Shown here piece by piece: positions 33,740 to 40,333 of a stretch of 40,333 nucleotides of DNA. The translations under genes and the position numbers were made by a program. The notes below the pieces were generated by a model. It searched no databases. It was not told the DNA's origin and worked only from the letters and a program-made list of their open reading frames with translations. Origin of the DNA: Silicimonas sp. (GTDB lineage Bacteria; Pseudomonadota; Alphaproteobacteria; Rhodobacterales; Rhodobacteraceae); the NCBI GenBank assembly GCA_022824525.1, contig JAJDZT010000003.1, positions 1-40,333 on the forward strand, written 5' to 3'. Each line of letters starts with the position of its first letter. Position 1 is the first letter of the stretch.

Positions 33740-34533
33740 TAGAACCTCATTTGCTGGACTTGCGCCGACAGTCCGCCATCGAGGACCCACAGCTGACCGG
33801 AAGCATAGCGCGCCTCGTCCGAAGCTAGCCAGTTCACAAGATTGGCGATATCCGTTGGCGTTCCGTAGGTGCGCATCGGATGCACATCGCGCACGGCCTT
33901 CTGCAATGTCTCGATGTTGCCGCCACCACCGCCCGAACCTTCGCCATTGAAAAAGCTCTGCAGCATGGGTGTGTCGATATAGCCGGGGCAGATCGCATTA
34001 ACGCGGATGCCTTCTGGGCCGTGATCGCAGGCCATCGCGCGAGTGAGAGCGTGAACCGCTCCCTTTGTCGCGCAATAGGCCGCCAGACCGGGATCCGCGA
34101 TGAAACCATCGTAAGAGCCAAAGTTGATCAGGCTCGCGCTGCTCCCTGACTTAGCGGCTTCGCGCATCAAAGGCAGCGCGTATTTCGATGCCAGGAAGGT
34201 GCCGGTCGAATTAACGGCGAAACTCCGATTCCATTCCTCAAGCGTGGTTTCTTCAACCGTTTTTTCAATCTCGATTCCTGCAGCGTTCACAAGAACATCG
34301 AGCTTGCCATGAGTATCGCGCAATTGGTTCATGGCGGCGATAGCATCTGATTCAAGCGTGACGTCGAGTTTCACAAAATGACTGCCATCGTCTTCGTGTT
34401 TGTCGAGCGACCCCTCCGGAGTCAGATCGGCCGCGTAGACTGTCGCGCCTTCCCGCAGGAAACGGGCGACAATCGCCCGACCGATCCCGCCTCGCGCACC
34501 GGTCACGAGCGCGATCTTTCCGTTCAAGCTCAT
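33739..34533 (-). CDS. Short-chain dehydrogenase/reductase (SDR 2)
   Basis: 264 residues from the ATG at 34533 (ATGA overlap with the sulfatase stop); an upstream extension in frame lies within the sulfatase gene. TGARGGIG (11-18), Ser140 (INFGSYDG), Tyr153 and Lys157 (YCATK), and PGYIDTPML are classical. Asp36 after the second strand (AADL) favours NAD. A glycine-rich insert (GEGSGGGGGN) near residue 205 sits in the substrate-binding loop and distinguishes it from SDR 1. Immediate coupling to the sulfatase suggests it oxidises the alcohol freed by desulfation, which is inference. Confidence 0.9.
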   Translation of the reverse strand: MSLNGKIALVTGARGGIGRAIVARFLREGATVYAADLTPEGSLDKHEDDGSHFVKLDVTLESDAIAAMNQLRDTHGKLDVLVNAAGIEIEKTVEETTLEEWNRSFAVNSTGTFLASKYALPLMREAAKSGSSASLINFGSYDGFIADPGLAAYCATKGAVHALTRAMACDHGPEGIRVNAICPGYIDTPMLQSFFNGEGSGGGGGNIETLQKAVRDVHPMRTYGTPTDIANLVNWLASDEARYASGQLWVLDGGLSAQVQQMRF

Positions 34534-36065
34534 TCGTTTTGATCCTTTCGGGGTGGGAAACGGTATCGGCGCGCGGCCACAGTCCAATCCATATGGTTGC
34601 GCACATATTGCTGGCTTGCATCGGAAAGCGGATTGTAATCCCACGGCTCGCTGGCGCCCGCTTCCATCGCGGCATGCAGCGCACGCCGCGACTTTTGCGT
34701 GGCGATGATCTGAGCGCGCAAGGCCGCGCCGTCCCAACGTTCCGCAACTTCCGACGCAAAGTCGGCAGCCGCCTTTGCATAGCGCGGATCGGACGCGACG
34801 TTCGTGGCCTCCGAAGGATCGGAACTAATGTCGTAGAGCTGGGCTGGATCGCTTTCACAGTGGATGTACTTCAGAGGCCCGCGCCGGATCATGATGACCG
34901 GATAACCGGTCATCTCGGCGCAGTACTCTCCGATTGCCTCGTCCACCGGGTCTTCCTTCCCTTGCATGAGGGGCAAGAGGCTGCGCCCGTCAACAGGCTC
35001 TCCCAGCATAGTTGGTTCCCCTCCCGCAAGGTCGATGAATGTCGGAAGAAGGTCGACCAGAGATACGGCGTTTTGCGCACTACCGACAGCCACACCCGGT
35101 CCGGCCATGACCAGAGGTACGCGCGCAGAATGCTCGAAGAAGTTCATTTTGTACCACAGACCCCGCTCACCCAGCATGTCGCCGTGGTCTGCCGTCACGA
35201 TCACGATGGTATTGTCCAGCTCACCGGTTTCTTCGAGTGTCTGAACAAACTCACCGATCTTGCTGTCAAAGTAACTGACATTGGCCAGATATGCACGGCG
35301 CGCGCGGCGCACCTCTTCGTCGGTCAACGGCACATAAGATGCTTCGATTCCGTCCATCAAGCGACGGGAAAAGGGATCCTGATCCTCCAATGCAGGCACG
35401 AATGCCGGCATATTGATCTCATCGTCGGAATACAGGTTCCACCACTCAGGCCTTGCAACATAAGGGTCATGCGGGTGTATGAAACTGGCAACCAAGGCAA
35501 ATGGCGCACCTTTTCCATTCGCCTTGTCGCGCGCCGCGTCAAACAGCCAGCGCTTGGCCGCAAACGCGACCTCGTCATCGTAATCGATCTGAAAAGTGGC
35601 GTGGGCCAGACCGCTGTCCTTGACCGTCTGCATATTGTGATACCACTTGTCGATCCGCTCATCTGGAGCCTCCCAGTCCGGCGTCCACGCGAAATCGGCC
35701 GGATAGATGTCCGTGGTGATGCGGTCCTCGAAACCATGCATCTGGTCGGGACCGACGAAATGCATCTTGCCCGAAAGACAGGTCCGGTATCCAAGCGATT
35801 TCAAGTAATGCGCAAAGGTCGGTACGGAGGCTTTGAACTCAGACGCATTATCATAGGCAGCGATGCGGCTAATAAGTTGCCCCGACATGAAGGCAAACCG
35901 CGACGGCGCACAGAGGGGAGAGTTGCAGTAAGCCGCATCAAAGCGCATGCCGCGCGCGGCCAATGCGTCGAGATGCGGCGTCTTGGCCACGTCGTGTCCG
36001 TAGGCCCCGGTAAAATGCGGAGCCAACTGGTCCGCCATGATCACCAGGATGTTCGGCTGCGTCAC
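34530..36065 (-). CDS. betC: Choline-sulfatase-type sulfatase
   Basis: 511 residues from a GTG at 36065 overlapping the Rieske stop (GTGA), with AAGGTG upstream. The FGly motif is CAPSR (Cys52 to Arg56) in NSPLCAPSRFAFMSGQL. Metal ligands include Asp12 (MADQL) and DH of TADHGDMLGERGLWYKM. SGKMHFVGPDQMHGFEDRITTDIYPADF and the WYHNM stretch are strongly reminiscent of rhizobial BetC, and length agrees. The enzyme would hydrolyse choline-O-sulfate or a close analogue to the free alcohol and sulfate in the cytoplasm. There is no betA/betB pair directly attached; instead it sits in an operon with quaternary-amine and BKACE enzymes, so a sulfated analogue other than choline sulfate is a real alternative. 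Symbol reflects family. Confidence 0.85.
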   Translation of the reverse strand: MTQPNILVIMADQLAPHFTGAYGHDVAKTPHLDALAARGMRFDAAYCNSPLCAPSRFAFMSGQLISRIAAYDNASEFKASVPTFAHYLKSLGYRTCLSGKMHFVGPDQMHGFEDRITTDIYPADFAWTPDWEAPDERIDKWYHNMQTVKDSGLAHATFQIDYDDEVAFAAKRWLFDAARDKANGKGAPFALVASFIHPHDPYVARPEWWNLYSDDEINMPAFVPALEDQDPFSRRLMDGIEASYVPLTDEEVRRARRAYLANVSYFDSKIGEFVQTLEETGELDNTIVIVTADHGDMLGERGLWYKMNFFEHSARVPLVMAGPGVAVGSAQNAVSLVDLLPTFIDLAGGEPTMLGEPVDGRSLLPLMQGKEDPVDEAIGEYCAEMTGYPVIMIRRGPLKYIHCESDPAQLYDISSDPSEATNVASDPRYAKAAADFASEVAERWDGAALRAQIIATQKSRRALHAAMEAGASEPWDYNPLSDASQQYVRNHMDWTVAARRYRFPPRKDQNE

Positions 36066-37183
36066 GCCGCACCTTTCGTATAGGCGTCGAGGACCAGCCC
36101 GTGAAAATGATGCACTGCATGTTCGGATTTTCCCGAACCATCCGGATCATGCACAATGCGCCCCTGTGTAAAGGCAGGCGTATTCATGCCCCGCTGTACG
36201 CTTTCCACAAGGTTGATGTCCTCGACCTGCAAGACCTCGTCGAGGTATCGGATCGCGTCTAGTTCCATCTCGTCCGGATCCGGCGTCTCAAGAAAGAAGT
36301 CATACGTCTCGAGCGTGCGGTCAGGGCCGACCGGGATGATATTCAGAACGATCATGCTTGAGCGTCCGGGATAGCGCATCAGACAGGTCGTCGGATAAAG
36401 CCACCAGACCGCATGCGTTTTCACGGTGGCGTTTGATACGTCATAGGCGCTGTTGGCGTTTTTCCCTGCATCCGCCATGTGGCTGGAATAGATGCCGTAG
36501 GTCGTGACCTTGTAGGTGTCCATGTCCACCAGATCGCAGAAATCCTTGTGAGCGGTCGGGCAGTGATAGCACTCAAGAAAGTTATCGACGACATTCTTCC
36601 AGTTCGACTTAATGTCGTAGGTCAGGCGATGCCCGAACGTGAGTTGTTCGACATCGGGTGCCCAATGGCGCACTTCGGTCTCAAGGTTGCCCGACAGCTC
36701 TGACAACGACGGCGCCGTGACATCCAGGTTGACGAAGACGAATCCGCAGAACTCTTCGACCTGCACCTCATCAAGGCAGATGTCATTGACGTCAAAATCC
36801 ACAAGGCTTTCCGTATGCGGCGCGCGCGCCAATTGCCCGTCGAGCTTGTAAACCCAGGCATGGTAGGGACACATGATCCGGGTCGTGTTCCCTTCGCCCG
36901 AAAGAAGCTCATGCGCGCGGTGCTTGCAGACATTGTAGAAGGCACGCAGTGTCCCTTCCCTGTCGCGCACAACGGCAACTGGCTGACCCGCAATGTCGAC
37001 AGTGACATAAGACCCCGCATCACGGGTCTTCTCGATATGGCAAACCCACTGCCAGGTTCTGGAGATGACCGACTTGAGATCGGCATCGAACCATTCGTCT
37101 TCCGTGTAGGCTTCCGCCTTCAGCGATTTCGAACGAGCCGGATCAGCGTCGTAGCCAAAGGAAATTGCTGTCTCATCCGTCAT
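36062..37183 (-). CDS. Rieske non-heme iron oxygenase, quaternary-ammonium type
   Basis: 373 residues from the ATG at 37183, five bases after GGGAGG; a slightly longer in-frame start upstream lacks such a site. The Rieske [2Fe-2S] ligands are Cys86, His88, Cys105 and His108 (CKHRAHELL, CPYHAW). The mononuclear iron site is His207, His212 and Asp322 (NFLECYHCPTAH, VEDINL). Glu204 occupies the bridging position that is Asp in naphthalene dioxygenase; Glu here marks carnitine oxygenase (CntA), glycine betaine (GbcA) and stachydrine demethylases. Hydroxylation or N-demethylation of a quaternary amine is therefore likely. No reductase partner (GbcB/CntB-like) is in the window, so it must be supplied elsewhere. 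First gene of the operon. Confidence 0.9.
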   Translation of the reverse strand: MTDETAISFGYDADPARSKSLKAEAYTEDEWFDADLKSVISRTWQWVCHIEKTRDAGSYVTVDIAGQPVAVVRDREGTLRAFYNVCKHRAHELLSGEGNTTRIMCPYHAWVYKLDGQLARAPHTESLVDFDVNDICLDEVQVEEFCGFVFVNLDVTAPSLSELSGNLETEVRHWAPDVEQLTFGHRLTYDIKSNWKNVVDNFLECYHCPTAHKDFCDLVDMDTYKVTTYGIYSSHMADAGKNANSAYDVSNATVKTHAVWWLYPTTCLMRYPGRSSMIVLNIIPVGPDRTLETYDFFLETPDPDEMELDAIRYLDEVLQVEDINLVESVQRGMNTPAFTQGRIVHDPDGSGKSEHAVHHFHGLVLDAYTKGAA

Positions 37184-37218
37184 GACATCCTCCCACGGTG
37201 GCAACGAGAGTACTAAGA

Positions 37219-37260
37219 GCCAAGATGTGATCGTAACATTTTTGGCCGGTAAGTTTACAT
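37219..37260 (-). promoter_or_regulatory. Candidate AraC-type direct repeats before the Rieske operon
   Basis: On the minus strand two 21-base units start with ATGT: 37260-37240 (ATGTAAACTTACCGGCC then AAAA) and 37239-37219 (ATGTTACGA, then CACATC, then TTGGC). The second resembles the repeat before the AraC gene (ATGTTTTACGAAATTGGCC) in its ends and middle. They lie 36-77 bases upstream of the Rieske start codon, suitable for an activator. Similarity is partial and judged by eye. Confidence 0.35.
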
Positions 37261-37268
37261 TTCTCGCC

Positions 37269-37562
37269 TTACCTTACTCCGAAACGAAGCCGTCCGAGCC
37301 GCGCAATCTCAAAGCCGATTCTGAAAGCGCAAAACATTAATGTGACCCTGTTCAAAGCCTTAAGGTGACCCGCCGTTTCGTTGCCACTGCCGGACAGGTT
37401 GAGCCATCGTATGTGGGTGTCATCCAGAATACGAAGGCTGTCCGCCCCTTTTGGCGAAACATTCACCCGGCCATCCGCTGCAGCTGTTGCAACAATAATT
37501 ATCGGCTGCTTTTCGATGAATGCCCTGAGCGTCCGGTAAACCCTGACGCCTTGTGCTGCCAC
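37269..37562 (-). pseudogene. Truncated pyridoxamine 5'-phosphate oxidase-like protein
   Basis: 97 residues from a GTG; the usual length of this family is about 180-200. The preserved N-terminal half is convincing: FIEKQPIIIVATAAADGRVNVSPKGADSLRIL, WLNLSGSGNETAGHL and LMFCAF belong to the PNPOx-like split-barrel flavin-binding fold. After LMFCAF the sequence (RIGFEIARLG) leaves the family and stops. The break is just beside the promoter region of the Rieske operon, so the gene was probably cut when the catabolic cluster was inserted or rearranged. It lies 47 bases downstream of ispG on the same strand. Confidence 0.7.
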
Positions 37563-37609
37563 GGTGTGCCCTCCACGAAAGAGAACAGGGAAACAACAGA
37601 TCGTCGCGT

Positions 37610-38731
37610 CTACTCGGCCGCTTCCGAGGCGGCTTCAATCTCGGCGGCCTTCTTTTCCACCTGTTCCACGATGTGCTCGACCATTTGGTCGTTTGACATC
37701 CGGTGGCTCTGCTTACCGGCAAGATAGACCATACCGTTGCCTGCGCCGCCCCCGGTGAACCCAACATCAGTCATCAGCGCCTCACCCGGACCGTTTACCA
37801 CGCAACCGATGATCGACAGGCTCATCGGCGTCTTGATGTGCTCCAGTCGCTTTTCCAGCACTTCGACGGTCTTGATCACGTCAAACCCTTGGCGTGCGCA
37901 AGACGGGCATGAGATGATGTTCACGCCCCGATGGCGCAGGCCCAGAGATTTCAGGATCTCATAACCGACTTTGACCTCTTCCACGGGATCGGCGGAAAGA
38001 CTTACCCGAATAGTATCCCCAATCCCCATCCAGAGGAGATTGCCAAGCCCGATGGCACTCTTGATTGTTCCGGAGACCAGCCCGCCCGCTTCCGTGATGC
38101 CGAGGTGGATTGGCGCTTCGGTCGCCTCAGCCAAAGCTTGATAGGCGGCCGCGGCAAGAAACACGTCAGACGCCTTGCAGGAAATCTTGAAATCCAAGAA
38201 GTCGTTGTCTTCCAGAATCTTGATGTGATCGAGCCCCGACTCCACCATCGCCTCAGGACATGGCTCGCCATATTTTTCGAGCAGGTGCTTCTCCAGCGAC
38301 CCGGCGTTCACGCCGATCCGCATCGAACAATTGTTGTCGCGGGCCGCCTTGATGACTTCGCGCACGCGCTTTTCGTCGCCAATATTCCCCGGATTGATGC
38401 GCAGGCAAGCAGCACCGGCTTCAGCCGCTTCGATCCCGCGTTGATAATGAAAATGGATATCTGCCACGATCGGGACAGGGCTTTCCCGCACGATCTCCTT
38501 CAAGGCTGCGGAACTCTCCTTGTCCGGCACGGAAATCCGGACGATGTCAGCGCCCGCTTCCGCAGCCGCCTGCACTTGGGCAATCGTTCCCTTCACATCC
38601 GTCGTCACGGTATTGGTCATGGTCTGGACAGAGATCGGTGCGTCGCCACCCACGGGCACATTGCCCACCATGATCTGTCGCGACTTCCGTCGGTAAATAT
38701 TGCGCCAAGGACGAACGTGGTTCAGCGACAT
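37610..38731 (-). CDS. ispG: (E)-4-hydroxy-3-methylbut-2-enyl-diphosphate synthase
   Basis: 373 residues. Catalyses the reductive ring opening of MEcPP to HMBPP in the MEP isoprenoid pathway using a [4Fe-4S] cluster. The N-terminal TIM barrel starts [17 protein letters not shown] and includes [15 protein letters not shown] and LRINPGNIG. The cluster ligands are Cys275, Cys278 (SCPSCAR) and Cys310, with Glu317 as fourth ligand ([10 protein letters not shown]). The C-terminus is Glu/Ala-rich. It follows rodZ on the same strand after 75 bases. Confidence 0.96.
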   Translation of the reverse strand: MSLNHVRPWRNIYRRKSRQIMVGNVPVGGDAPISVQTMTNTVTTDVKGTIAQVQAAAEAGADIVRISVPDKESSAALKEIVRESPVPIVADIHFHYQRGIEAAEAGAACLRINPGNIGDEKRVREVIKAARDNNCSMRIGVNAGSLEKHLLEKYGEPCPEAMVESGLDHIKILEDNDFLDFKISCKASDVFLAAAAYQALAEATEAPIHLGITEAGGLVSGTIKSAIGLGNLLWMGIGDTIRVSLSADPVEEVKVGYEILKSLGLRHRGVNIISCPSCARQGFDVIKTVEVLEKRLEHIKTPMSLSIIGCVVNGPGEALMTDVGFTGGGAGNGMVYLAGKQSHRMSNDQMVEHIVEQVEKKAAEIEAASEAAE

Positions 38732-38806
38732 GGATGCAGTGTCTCGTATCGGTCAGGTTAATCGATACATATGACGGGCGCGGCGTTCAGGCAATGCGCA
38801 CCGAAC

Positions 38807-40084
38807 TCACTCGGAGCTTGCTTCAGCCACTGCGATGAAGCGCTTGAGATCGCTGTCTCGCTCCGGATCGGCCACCGGATAGGCCTCGATCACCTGATCG
38901 GCCGCCAGAACAACACCCTTTACGACCTCAGGGCCGGAGCCCGCAGGACCGTAGGTCTTGTCCCCAATGGCAAAGTAGAGCGAGTTCGCGTTGCCTGCCC
39001 TCAGCGTCGGCGGCTCTTCCGTCACAGGCACGTCGAAACGTTCGCCCGCATCGAGTATTTTCTCAAAGATGACTGATCCATCCGCGCCGCGCACCCGCAC
39101 CCAGGAGGGTCGAACTGCAACAAGTGACACCGATGGGTCGGCTTCTTCGATGACCTGAACCGGCGGCGCAGGAGGCCCGATCTCACCCAAATCCAAAGAT
39201 GCAACCGTGCTCGTGTCGTTCCCCTGGACGGAAAACGGCAAGTTGTCCGGTGTCGGCGCCCGCGCCGCGATGAACCCCTCGTTGCGACTTGGCGCAAGTG
39301 CGCCAATCGTATCCGGGTCGATGGAGGCGATCGGACCGTCGCGGGCAACAAGGACCGGCACGTCCAACGCCTCGGGTCGGGAAAGCCGTCCCAACCGATC
39401 GCTCACGCCGGCCTCAATGCCGGACAGCGCGGCTGTGTCGGCAGGCTCTGGCCGGATGGCATCTGCCAGGGGATCAAGATCGGCCAGCACCTCGGGCGTC
39501 TGATCCACAGGTGTCAGTCTGACTTTCTGAACTTCTTTCAGTACCGCCCACCCGCCGTAGCCAATACCTGCCAGCAACGCGAGCAGAACAAAAACCGATG
39601 CAATCGCTCTCGGCTCAATGCGCGACAGTGCGGCCTCACCCTTGGGCAAATAGCTGACCGACGGCTCCGTGAACGGATCACGCAAATGCGCAGGTTTCGT
39701 CGTCAGCCCGGTGGTTTTCTTGACCCCCGGCGCGCGGTCGGAGCGCACGCGCGCATCTGGCGACATGCCATGGGCAACCTGGAAGTTCCCTTCTTCGCAG
39801 AATGTCTTAAAGGCCCATTCCGGGTCCATATTCAGGTAACGGGCGTAGGAACGCACGTAACCTGCAACAAACCCCGGCGTGTCGAACGCGGCAGGGTCGG
39901 TGTTCTCGATCGCGGATATGTAAGTGGCTTTGATCTTAAGCTCGCGCTGAACATCGAGGAGGGATTTCCCCATCGTGGCGCGCTCACCACGCATGATGTC
40001 ACCAAGGCGCAAGTCGAAGTCGTCGAAACCTTTCAGTTCCGAAGGCTTTTCGTCCTCGTCCGGCGCATCAGAACGGCCGATCAT
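38807..40084 (-). CDS. rodZ: RodZ-like helix-turn-helix membrane protein
   Basis: 425 residues with the RodZ layout. The cytoplasmic helix-turn-helix (about residues 25-95; LGDIMRGERATMGKSLLDVQRELKIKATYISAIEN) is followed by a basic linker and one membrane helix (about 159-181, IASVFVLLALLAGIGYGGWAVL). A long Pro/Asp-rich periplasmic linker and a C-terminal DUF4115-type domain (about 335-410, SWVRVRGADGSVIFEKILDAGERFDVP) complete it. RodZ links MreB to the cell wall elongation machinery. An insertion sequence begins about 15 bases upstream of the ATG, inside or beside the ribosome site (AGAGGCAGGGAAC), which probably replaces the native promoter. Confidence 0.88.
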   Translation of the reverse strand: MIGRSDAPDEDEKPSELKGFDDFDLRLGDIMRGERATMGKSLLDVQRELKIKATYISAIENTDPAAFDTPGFVAGYVRSYARYLNMDPEWAFKTFCEEGNFQVAHGMSPDARVRSDRAPGVKKTTGLTTKPAHLRDPFTEPSVSYLPKGEAALSRIEPRAIASVFVLLALLAGIGYGGWAVLKEVQKVRLTPVDQTPEVLADLDPLADAIRPEPADTAALSGIEAGVSDRLGRLSRPEALDVPVLVARDGPIASIDPDTIGALAPSRNEGFIAARAPTPDNLPFSVQGNDTSTVASLDLGEIGPPAPPVQVIEEADPSVSLVAVRPSWVRVRGADGSVIFEKILDAGERFDVPVTEEPPTLRAGNANSLYFAIGDKTYGPAGSGPEVVKGVVLAADQVIEAYPVADPERDSDLKRFIAVAEASSE

Positions 40085-40100
40085 GTTCCCTGCCTCTTAG

Positions 40101-40333
40101 AGCCTGACCGAAAAGTAGTTGAGCGATACCAGCAAGTTGTGATTCTCTGTTTCTTGAAAACACAGAACGGAGGATCGACTGTGCCTTGGACTAATACCGC
40201 CCGCAAAACGTATAAACGCAAAACAGATCGTTATCCAAGTGATCTCACGGACGAAGAGTGGGCGATCCTTCAGCCGATGGTGCCGCCAGCCCGATCCGGG
40301 GGACGGCCCCGAACCGTAGACATGCGCGAAGTG
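40101..40333 (+). mobile_element. Left end of an IS5-family insertion sequence
   Basis: The element begins at about 40101 (AGCCTGACCGAAAAGTAGTT looks like a terminal inverted repeat) next to TTAG (40097-40100), a typical YTAR-type target of the IS427 group. The transposase starts 80 bases inside. The right end lies outside the window, so the inverted repeat and target duplication cannot be verified and the left boundary is approximate. Confidence 0.7.
40181..40333 (+). CDS. IS5-family transposase, N-terminal part (runs off window)
   Basis: 51 codons are visible from a GTG at 40181 preceded by GGAGG about seven bases upstream. The segment YPSDLTDEEWAILQPMVPP followed by ARSGGRPRTVDMREV is the N-terminal DUF4096-type domain found at the start of IS5 (IS427-like) transposases. 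The DDE catalytic domain lies beyond the window, so intactness is unknown. Transcription would run away from rodZ. Confidence 0.88.
   Translation, partial: MPWTNTARKTYKRKTDRYPSDLTDEEWAILQPMVPPARSGGRPRTVDMREV

Noticed and set aside
34539..36083. 514-residue open frame antisense to the sulfatase
   Set aside because: It mirrors the codon structure of betC, has no recognisable domain or ribosome site, and is rich in Arg/His as shadows of high-GC genes usually are.
4221..37562. Genomic island integrated at tRNA-His
   Set aside because: Accessory genes fill the space between tRNA-His and the truncated gene, but there is no integrase gene and no repeat of the tRNA 3' end near 37200-37600. The left boundary is therefore unsupported.

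Overview
The window looks like chromosomal DNA of an alphaproteobacterium, most likely a marine Rhodobacterales (Roseobacter-type) species. Supporting signs are the acpS-lepB-rnc block, a neighbouring ispG-rodZ pair, a histidine tRNA of the divergent alphaproteobacterial type (no encoded G-1, U72, A73), a high-GC coding style, and dense operons with ATGA/TGATG overlaps. Species cannot be named from sequence alone.

Left flank (1-4297): a short, probably broken lipoprotein gene, then housekeeping acpS, lepB and rnc. After them come a small membrane/periplasmic pair (ferric-reductase-like four-histidine membrane protein plus a Tat-exported intradiol-dioxygenase-fold protein), a GNAT acetyltransferase and tRNA-His.

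Region 4439-12724: three small metabolic units. An Lrp/AsnC regulator is divergent from an alcohol dehydrogenase-proC-aminotransferase operon. A LysR regulator is divergent from a redox/detoxification operon (F420-type NADP oxidoreductase, GST, DJ-1/PfpI, a decayed hydrolase, a DMT-type membrane protein). An alpha/beta hydrolase follows.

Region 12838-28496 is one leftward operon of 13 genes: Gfo/Idh dehydrogenase, fused CoA-transferase, crotonase, aldehyde dehydrogenase, a sugar-type ABC importer (binding protein, two permeases, ATPase), two GMC flavoenzymes, a Dabb protein, a LacI repressor and a FrdA-like flavoprotein. Its promoter at 28534-28563 carries two identical perfect 12-bp palindromes, one in the -35/-10 spacer and one over the predicted start site. 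This is a textbook repression layout, and the LacI protein encoded near the far end of the operon is the obvious ligand-responsive repressor. The gene set suggests import of a sugar, glycoside or cyclitol-like compound, its oxidation by flavoenzymes, and completion through CoA thioesters. I do not recognise it as a described pathway.

Region 28697-37183 is a second catabolic unit: a GlxA/CdhR-like AraC regulator convergent with a seven-gene leftward operon. The operon encodes a Rieske oxygenase with the Glu-type quaternary-amine signature, a choline-sulfatase-type sulfatase, two paralogous SDRs, a beta-keto-acid cleavage enzyme, an aminobutyraldehyde/trimethylaminobutyraldehyde-type aldehyde dehydrogenase, and a carnitine-3-dehydrogenase-like enzyme. 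Six of the seven genes are joined by stop-start overlaps. The logic points to catabolism of a sulfated and/or hydroxylated quaternary ammonium compound (carnitine- or choline-related). The combination with sulfatase and paired SDRs is the most interesting candidate new system in the window.

Right flank (37269-40333): a C-terminally truncated PNPOx-like gene, ispG, rodZ, and the left end of an IS5-family insertion sequence that sits in the leader of rodZ and runs off the window.
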